DNA of 64,000 bases, from contig JAGCUZ010000028.1 of NCBI GenBank assembly GCA_017962615.1, forward strand, positions 1 through 64,000, written 5' to 3'. The notes under the pieces were generated by a model that was not told the origin of the DNA, made no database searches, and worked only from the letters and a program-made list of their open reading frames with translations. This DNA is from Bacteroidales bacterium. GTDB taxonomy: Bacteria > Bacteroidota > Bacteroidia > Bacteroidales > P3. A program made the position numbers and the translations under genes. Below are positions 59,331 to 64,000 of the stretch, in pieces. The stretch's first letter is position 1. Every line of letters starts with the position of its first letter.

Positions 59331-59468
59331 CCCCTCGTCGTCCCGACACCGTCCTCTCGTTGTCTCGGTGCCGTCTTTCCATTGTCCTCTCGTCGTCCCG
59401 ACACCGTCCTCTCGTTGTCTCGGTGCCGTCTTTCCATTGTCCTCTCGTTGTCCCGACACCGTCTTACC
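59331..59468. repeat. 55-bp tandem repeat, about 2.5 copies
   Basis: Near-identical units begin at 59331, 59386 and 59441. Within each unit, two diverged sub-repeats (CCTCTCGTCGTCCCGACACC and CCTCTCGTTGTCTCGGTGCC) alternate. It starts ~30 bp after the Omp28-like stop codon. Confidence 0.85.
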
Positions 59469-59657
59469 ACCGACCCCTTGTCGTCCCGACAGGGACGTGA
59501 TTTGCATAACACGGTACAAGCCGTAGGTGCAGTGCCGTGATGAGGCGAAAAAATACAATAAAAATGCGTCCCGACAGGGACGCGACAGCCTCAGCCCTGT
59601 TTGACCCCCAAAAGCGCAGGTATCCCTACGTAGAACATTTTATACATCAGATATTTA

Positions 59658-59695
59658 CGAAAAACGCACCGCATCAAAACGCGGTGCGTTTTTCG
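59658..59695. terminator. Strong hairpin, probable bidirectional terminator
   Basis: A perfect 15-bp stem (59658-59672 with 59681-59695) has an eight-base loop. GC core CGCACCGC is flanked by A's on the left and T's on the right, so it could stop transcription in either direction. Confidence 0.75.
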
Positions 59696-59739
59696 TTCCC
59701 TCAACACCCCGATTTTGGTATATAGAACGTAAATCGTAA

Positions 59740-59790
59740 GTATATAGATGATAAGGAGTTGGTGGGACCAACTCCTTATCATCTATATAC
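59740..59790. repeat. Dispersed palindrome, copy 3 (24-bp perfect arms)
   Basis: Arms 59740-59763 and 59767-59790 are perfect reverse complements around GGG. The element and its flanks (about 59730-59813) match copy 2 in inverted orientation. Confidence 0.9.
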
Positions 59791-59996
59791 CTTCTCTAAA
59801 CCTACCCTTTATTACTCCCGAAAACGGGGTGAAAAACGGGTCTGAAATGGAGTCGAAATGGACAAAAAACGGATGCCTTCTCTGACGGAAAAACGTCAAA
59901 GGATATGCTCAAAATGATAGATGCATTTTGAAACGTCAATTGCCGTATAATTATCCGTTAATACTTTTAGTGCCAATTATGAGAGGTGGCTTAAAG

Positions 59997-60061
59997 CAAT
60001 TAACGGTCAATTAATGGCCAATTAACTGTTAATTAATGGCTAATTAACGGCAATTAACGTT
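59997..60061. repeat. 11-bp tandem array of AATTAA-type units
   Basis: Five full 11-base units of (C/T)AATTAANNGY and a sixth that is one base short lie in tandem. The AATT steps recur about once per helical turn, a pattern expected to bend DNA. It lies ~75 bp downstream of the nitroreductase stop codon (the gene is on the minus strand). Confidence 0.75.
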
Positions 60062-60135
60062 AAAACAATGATTGCGCGTTAATTACACGTAGTTGGAGGC
60101 GGTGTTGTTCAGGGGGAAGGACGCGTGGGGGCGGG

Positions 60136-60894
60136 TCAGGCTTGGCCGTTGTTCATGAAGCCGGCGGAGGCGAGGAGGGCGAGGAGGGAGCGTGAGATCT
60201 CTTCGTTGGCGGCGCGGGGATAGCGTATCTGCGTGAAGATCTGCGCGAGGTTGTCGGTGCCGTTCTCCTCGACCATGCGTTTGTTGAAGGGGAATTCCTC
60301 CTTGGGCGCATGGAGGCGGTCGATGTCGGCGGGGCTGTCGTCGCGATAGATCTCCTGATGTACGACGGCTTCGAGGGGCAGGCGCTCGCTGAGGGCCGGC
60401 TCTTCGGCGGGGTAGCCGAGGGAGAGGGTGAGGACGGGCACCACGCCTTGCGGCAGCTGCAGGAGGTCGGAGATGGGCTTGGCGTTGTAGAGGACGGTGC
60501 CGAGGTAGCAGAGGCCGAGGCCTTCGCTCTCGGCGGCCACGGCGATGTTCTGGGCGCAGAGCGAGGCATCGATGACGCCGCTGAGGAACCAGAGGAAGTT
60601 GCCGTAGGCTATGCCTGCGTTGCGCTGGCTGCACCAGCGGTGGTAGCGGTTGACGTCGGCGCAGAGGGTGAGCAGCACGGGGGCCGTGGAGCCCTGGCCG
60701 TAGTGCTGGGCGCAGAGGGCTTCGCGACGGGCCTTGTCGCGGGTGACTACGATGCTGTACACCTGCATGTTGCCGGTGTTGCTGGCACGCATGCCGCACT
60801 CGAGGATGCGGTTGAGGGTGGCGTCGTCGACGGGACGGTCTTGATATTTGCGTACTGTGCGGTGTGCCTGCAGGAGGCGTTCGGTCTCATTCAT
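60136..60894 (-). CDS. Nitroreductase-family FMN oxidoreductase
   Basis: A 252-residue flavoprotein of the NfsA/FRP-like nitroreductase group. RTVRKYQDRPVDDATLNRIL (N-terminal FMN-phosphate contact), ASNTGNMQVYSIVV (substrate/flavin loop), AVAAESEGLGLCYLGTV and VLTLSLGYPAEEP are the usual conserved segments. These enzymes reduce nitro compounds, quinones or flavins with NAD(P)H; the natural substrate is not evident. I chose the ATG at 60892-60894, since the 14 residues added by an upstream start are not conserved-looking and overlap the promoter region. A -7 element TATTTTTG lies ~40 bp upstream. It is divergent from trkA. Confidence 0.88.
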   Translation of the reverse strand: MNETERLLQAHRTVRKYQDRPVDDATLNRILECGMRASNTGNMQVYSIVVTRDKARREALCAQHYGQGSTAPVLLTLCADVNRYHRWCSQRNAGIAYGNFLWFLSGVIDASLCAQNIAVAAESEGLGLCYLGTVLYNAKPISDLLQLPQGVVPVLTLSLGYPAEEPALSERLPLEAVVHQEIYRDDSPADIDRLHAPKEEFPFNKRMVEENGTDNLAQIFTQIRYPRAANEEISRSLLALLASAGFMNNGQA

Positions 60895-60933
60895 AGCTGT
60901 ATGGCGTGTTGATGGGGGTGTGTTTATGTTTTG

Positions 60934-60941
60934 CAAAAATA
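60934..60941 (-). promoter_or_regulatory. Promoter -7 element of the nitroreductase gene
   Basis: TATTTTTG on the minus strand fits TAnnTTTG. No TTTG was found at the -33 position. Confidence 0.4.
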
Positions 60942-60948
60942 CGCTTTT

Positions 60949-60979
60949 TTTGTAATATGATACTTTTTTTGTACCTTTG
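60949..60979 (+). promoter_or_regulatory. Promoter of the trk operon (full consensus)
   Basis: TTTG (60949-60952), 19 bases, then TACCTTTG (60972-60979) match the Bacteroidetes consensus completely. The leader to trkA is about 140 nt and contains a small open frame. Confidence 0.75.
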
Positions 60980-61026
60980 CAAGATTTTATTTCTCACGCG
61001 TACATGCATAAATCATTGAGATACCG

Positions 61027-61128
61027 ATGTGTATAGACATCCATAGATATTTTTCAACGGCCTTGAACGCCGTCGCCGTCGCTGCTGGCGGGGCTACGGT
61101 GACCCCTGAGGAGGGGGGCACGCTATGA
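61027..61128 (+). CDS. Candidate 33-residue leader peptide coupled to trkA
   Basis: A short frame starting MCIDIHRYF and ending TPEEGGTL fills the trkA leader. Its TGA overlaps the trkA ATG as ATGA, the usual layout for coupled translation. Its last codons contain the GAGGAGGGGGG purine tract that would also serve as the trkA ribosome-binding site. It has no recognisable family and could be fortuitous. dxs, which often precedes trkA in related bacteria, is absent here. Confidence 0.3.
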   Translation: MCIDIHRYFSTALNAVAVAAGGATVTPEEGGTL

Positions 61129-62465
61129 ACATCATCATAGCCGGCGACGGCGAGGTGGGCTTCTACCTTGCCAAGTCGCTCACCGAGCTGGACTACAACA
61201 TCACGGTGGTGGACCCGCACTCGGAGCTGCTGAAGAAGCTGGAGAGCGAGACGGACCTGCTGACGATAGCGGGCGACTCGACGTCGCCACAGGTGCTGCT
61301 GAACGCCAACGTGCAGGACTGTGACTTGTTCCTGTCGGTGCTGCACGACGAGTCGATAAACCTGGTGACCTGCATCCTCGCCAAGAAGCTGAAAGCCAAG
61401 AAGACGGTGGCCCGCATCACCAATGCCGAACTGCTGGAGCCGCGGCATCGCGAGATGTTCCACGACCTGGGCATCGACGAGCTTATATGCCCCGAGCGTA
61501 TCGCCGCCAAGGAGATTACCAACCTGCTGACCTACAACGTGGCCACGGAGTTCTTCAACTTCAGCGGCGGACTGCTGGCTATGTACCTGATAAGGCTGGG
61601 CGAGTCGTCGCAGGTGATACACAAGCAGGTGAAAGACCTGGTGCAGATATACTCGACGCTGCAGGTGCGCATCGTGGCGGTGCTGCGCGACGGTGAGACG
61701 ATAATACCGCACCCCGACTTCGAGTTCCGTCAGGGCGACCTGGCCTACATCATAAGCCGTCCCAACCAGACGGAGAACATAAAACACCTGGCCGGAGGGC
61801 ACGACTACCACATTAAGAACGTGATGATTACCGGCGGCGGCCGCATAGGACGCTACGCCGCGCTGACGCTCGAGGACAAGATGCACATAACCCTCGTGGA
61901 GCAGAACCGGTCGCGCTGCGAGGACCTGAGCGCGCTGCTCAACAACACGCTGATAGTGAACGGCGACGCCACCGACATAGAGCTGCTGAAGGAGGAGGGT
62001 TTGCAGGACAACGACGCCTTCATTGCCGTCACCGACTCGTCGGAGACCAACGTGCTTACCTGCCTGCACGCCCGCAAGCTGGGCATACGCAAGACCATAG
62101 CCCTGGTGGAGAACACGGGCTTCATTAACCTGTCGCAGCAGGTGGGCATAGACACCATCATCAACAAGAAACTCATCACGGCCAGCTACATAGCGCGATT
62201 CATAGTGAAGGGCTCGGCAGTGTCGAGCAAGTGGCTCAGCGGTACCAACGCCGAGCTGATAGAGTTCATAGTGGGCCGCAAGTCGAAGGCGTCGCGGCAC
62301 GTGCTGCGCGACCTCGACATGCCGAAGGGCTCGACGGTGGGCGGCGTGATAAGAGGGGAGGAGAGCATACTGCCCTACCGCGACCTGCAGCTGCTGCCGG
62401 GCGACAAGGTGGTGGTGTTCACCCTGCCCAAGGCGATGACCAAGGTGGCGCGTATATTCGACTAA
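61125..62465 (+). CDS. trkA: K+ uptake regulatory protein TrkA
   Basis: A 446-residue peripheral membrane protein that binds NAD(H)/ATP and gates the TrkH K+ channel. Two RCK units are visible: the first Rossmann motif GDGEVG (residues 7-12) with its TrkA-C domain (~135-215), the second GGGRIG (~230) with a C-terminal TrkA-C domain ending LLPGDKVVVFTLP. Length is normal for the fused two-RCK TrkA (~450). A strong purine-rich ribosome-binding site precedes the ATG. trkH follows after 7 bp, so they form one operon from the promoter at 60949. Confidence 0.95.
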   Translation: MNIIIAGDGEVGFYLAKSLTELDYNITVVDPHSELLKKLESETDLLTIAGDSTSPQVLLNANVQDCDLFLSVLHDESINLVTCILAKKLKAKKTVARITNAELLEPRHREMFHDLGIDELICPERIAAKEITNLLTYNVATEFFNFSGGLLAMYLIRLGESSQVIHKQVKDLVQIYSTLQVRIVAVLRDGETIIPHPDFEFRQGDLAYIISRPNQTENIKHLAGGHDYHIKNVMITGGGRIGRYAALTLEDKMHITLVEQNRSRCEDLSALLNNTLIVNGDATDIELLKEEGLQDNDAFIAVTDSSETNVLTCLHARKLGIRKTIALVENTGFINLSQQVGIDTIINKKLITASYIARFIVKGSAVSSKWLSGTNAELIEFIVGRKSKASRHVLRDLDMPKGSTVGGVIRGEESILPYRDLQLLPGDKVVVFTLPKAMTKVARIFD

Positions 62466-62472
62466 GCGCACG

Positions 62473-63927
62473 ATGTTCAACCACAAGCTCATAGCGCATA
62501 TCACCGGCACGCTGCTGCTCATCATGACGGCGGCCATGCTGGTGCCGCTGGCGGTGTCGGTGGCGACACGCGACGGGGCGCAGTATGCCATAGCCCTGTC
62601 GGCGGTGGTGATGCTGCTGCCCGCCCTGTTTCTGCGCAACCTGTGGGGCCGCAAGGCGAGCTACACCATGGGTCACCGCGAGAGCTTCTGGGTTACGAGC
62701 ATCATCTGGCTGGTGGTGCCGCTGCTGGGGAGCGTGCCGTTCATGCTGAGCGGCGTGCTGCCGCGCTTTGCCGACGCGCTGTTCGAGAGCATCTCGGGCT
62801 TCACCACCACGGGGTCGTCGGTGATTGCCGACCTGAGCGAGGTGCCGCCGAGCATACTGGTGTGGCGCAGCATGACGCAGTGGATAGGCGGACTGGGCCT
62901 GATACTCTTCGTCATCGCCATACTGAAGAAGCTCACCGCGGGGTCGGTGCAGCTGTACGAGGCCGAGTTCTCGGGCACCATGCAGCGCAAGCTACACCCG
63001 CATATAGCCAAGAGTGTAAGCCTTATGTGGCGTATATACCTGCTGCTCACCGTGCTACAGTTTGTGGCCATGCTGGTGTGCGGCAACGGGATGCTGGAGT
63101 CGCTATGCCTATCGCTGAGCACCGTGTCGACGGGCGGCTTCACCACGACGGCCGGCGGCATGGCGGGCTACAGCCAGGCCACGCTGGGGGTGGTGACCTT
63201 TTTCATGTTCCTTTCGGGAGTCAACATAGCCCTCGTGTACCACCTGATTACCGGCAAGGGCCGGATGCTGTGGCGCAGCGAGGAGTTCCACATATACGTG
63301 CTGATATACCTCGTGGCGGTGCTGGGCTCGACGGCAGCGCTGACCACGGCGGGCAACAGCTGGCAGAGCTCGTTGGGCTACAGCCTGTTCCACGTGGCCT
63401 CGACGGCATCGACCTGCGGCTTCTATCTGCCCAACCCTGTGCACTGGTCGGTTTGGGTGTCGGCTTTCACCTTCGCCCTTATCGTGATAGGCGCCATGTC
63501 GGGCTCGACGGGCGGCGGCATCAAGATAAAACGCATCATGATACTGACGCGCTACGTGCACCACTACTTCCTCAGGATGCTGCACCCCAACGCGGTGTTC
63601 ACGGTGAAGGTGGACGGCGAGACGGTGAAGGTGGACTACATCAACAAGGTCTTCGCCTTCGTCTTCCTGTACATAGCCCTCATCGTCGTTGGCGGTTTCC
63701 TGCTGACGCTTGGGGGACTGAACATACCCAACGCGGTGTGCATGGCCGCCGCCAATATCTCTAACCTCGGCCCCTCGCCGCTGCTCAACAACATAGGAGC
63801 CAGCGTGGACTACGTGGCGCTGTCGCTCTCGGGCAAATGCACGCTGATGGTGCTGATGCTCGCGGGACGGCTCGAAATCTTCGCCATCCTCGCCCTCCTC
63901 TTCCCCATATACTGGAAAAAGTCGTGA
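62473..63927 (+). CDS. trkH: K+ transporter TrkH
   Basis: A 484-residue K+-translocating membrane protein with about ten hydrophobic segments arranged as four M1-P-M2 repeats. The selectivity-filter glycines are visible in FTTTGSS, VSTGGFTTT, ASTCGFYLP and NISNLGPSP. The GAMSGSTGGGIKIKR segment is the conserved TrkH loop. It works with TrkA from the preceding gene. Length is typical (~480). A second trkH-like gene begins 10 bp downstream. Confidence 0.95.
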   Translation: MFNHKLIAHITGTLLLIMTAAMLVPLAVSVATRDGAQYAIALSAVVMLLPALFLRNLWGRKASYTMGHRESFWVTSIIWLVVPLLGSVPFMLSGVLPRFADALFESISGFTTTGSSVIADLSEVPPSILVWRSMTQWIGGLGLILFVIAILKKLTAGSVQLYEAEFSGTMQRKLHPHIAKSVSLMWRIYLLLTVLQFVAMLVCGNGMLESLCLSLSTVSTGGFTTTAGGMAGYSQATLGVVTFFMFLSGVNIALVYHLITGKGRMLWRSEEFHIYVLIYLVAVLGSTAALTTAGNSWQSSLGYSLFHVASTASTCGFYLPNPVHWSVWVSAFTFALIVIGAMSGSTGGGIKIKRIMILTRYVHHYFLRMLHPNAVFTVKVDGETVKVDYINKVFAFVFLYIALIVVGGFLLTLGGLNIPNAVCMAAANISNLGPSPLLNNIGASVDYVALSLSGKCTLMVLMLAGRLEIFAILALLFPIYWKKS

Positions 63928-63937
63928 ACCGTAGCCT

Positions 63938-64000
63938 ATGAAACCCATACTCCGCATATTAGGACTGCTGCTTGCCGTGGAAGGCGCTCTGATGTTGCTG
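63938..64000 (+). CDS. Partial gene, probable second TrkH, cut by window end
   Basis: Only 21 codons are present: MKPILRILGLLLAVEGALML. This hydrophobic start resembles the N-terminus of TrkH/Ktr membrane subunits (RILGLLLxxEG), and tandem trkH genes after trkA occur in Bacteroidetes. The identification rests on this short segment and context only. Confidence 0.55.
   Translation, partial: MKPILRILGLLLAVEGALMLL

Larger units (their letters stand above)
59300..60135. other. Gene-free stretch rich in repeats
   Basis: From left to right it holds a 55-bp tandem repeat (59331-59468), two CGTCCCGACAGGGACG palindromes or near-palindromes (around 59483 and 59568), and a strong terminator-type hairpin (59658-59695). 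These are followed by the dispersed palindrome copy 3 (59740-59790) and an 11-bp tandem array (59997-60061). Short frames here, such as 59537-59725, lack any recognisable product. Confidence 0.7.

Noticed and set aside
57839..59512. 557-codon minus-strand frame opposite the Omp28-like gene
   Set aside because: The plus strand has a signal peptide, Omp28 motifs and a sorting domain; the minus frame also runs into the 55-bp tandem repeat.
59537..59725. 62-codon plus-strand frame
   Set aside because: It spans a palindrome and a terminator hairpin, and the product has no motif.
1..64000. tRNA and rRNA genes
   Set aside because: I looked through the intergenic gaps and saw no cloverleaf with a TTCRA arm nor rRNA segments; a covariance-model scan would be needed to exclude small RNAs.

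Overview
The window looks like a chromosome segment of a GC-rich member of the Bacteroidales. The evidence is the type IX secretion (T9SS) C-terminal sorting domains on five predicted surface proteins, Bacteroidetes-type promoters (TTTG-N19-TAnnTTTG), a TonB-dependent receptor of the Bacteroidetes beta-barrel family, a BspA-like leucine-rich protein, a BirA without a helix-turn-helix, and few Shine-Dalgarno sequences. I found no rRNA, tRNA, CRISPR array, phage or complete insertion sequence.

Layout. 1-360 is non-coding with REP-like hairpins and a palindrome. 361-7614 (minus) carries an AAA+ ATPase and then a tight group: LRR lipoprotein, SstT-type Ser/Thr:Na+ symporter, MutS-like ATPase (KamC-type), BspA-like T9SS protein and a P-loop protein (KamB-type). 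7716-12029 (plus) carries phosphate butyryltransferase, a one-domain PAS protein, a TonB-dependent receptor and an HsdR_N-type nuclease-fold protein. KamB, KamC and Ptb together suggest lysine fermentation to butyrate, with the core aminomutase genes elsewhere. 12044-20914 (minus) is housekeeping: pyrH-frr-birA-small membrane protein, and flotillin-glmS-UvrD helicase with an internal DEDDh exonuclease. 21122-21584 is a toxin-antitoxin pair whose ParE/RelE-like toxin has an in-frame stop.

22318-28267 (plus) holds two T9SS surface proteins. mnmA and a polysaccharide flippase follow on the minus strand. 31362-57566 (minus) is one uninterrupted gene for an 8,734-residue secreted protein. It has a signal peptide, jelly-roll/fibronectin-like N-terminal modules, roughly 140 copies (estimated from length) of a ~42-residue two-cysteine repeat, nine InlB/Flg_new-like modules that define a ~1.13-1.28 kb super-period, two embedded FISUMP/C-type-lectin-like domains and a T9SS tail. 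One embedded domain has codon use unlike its surroundings and a run of NNY codons resembling the variable regions of diversity-generating retroelements. A divergent Omp28-like T9SS protein follows, then a repeat-rich intergenic region, a nitroreductase, and trkA-trkH-(trkH partial) for K+ uptake, preceded by a possible coupled leader peptide.

The most unusual content is the giant protein's architecture, several families of short non-coding repeats (a 24-bp-arm palindrome in three copies, REP-like hairpins, a gene-boundary AT-rich element, and 9-, 11- and 55-bp tandem arrays), the disrupted toxin, and the split lysine-fermentation accessory genes. Functions are inferred from remembered family motifs. 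No database search was possible.
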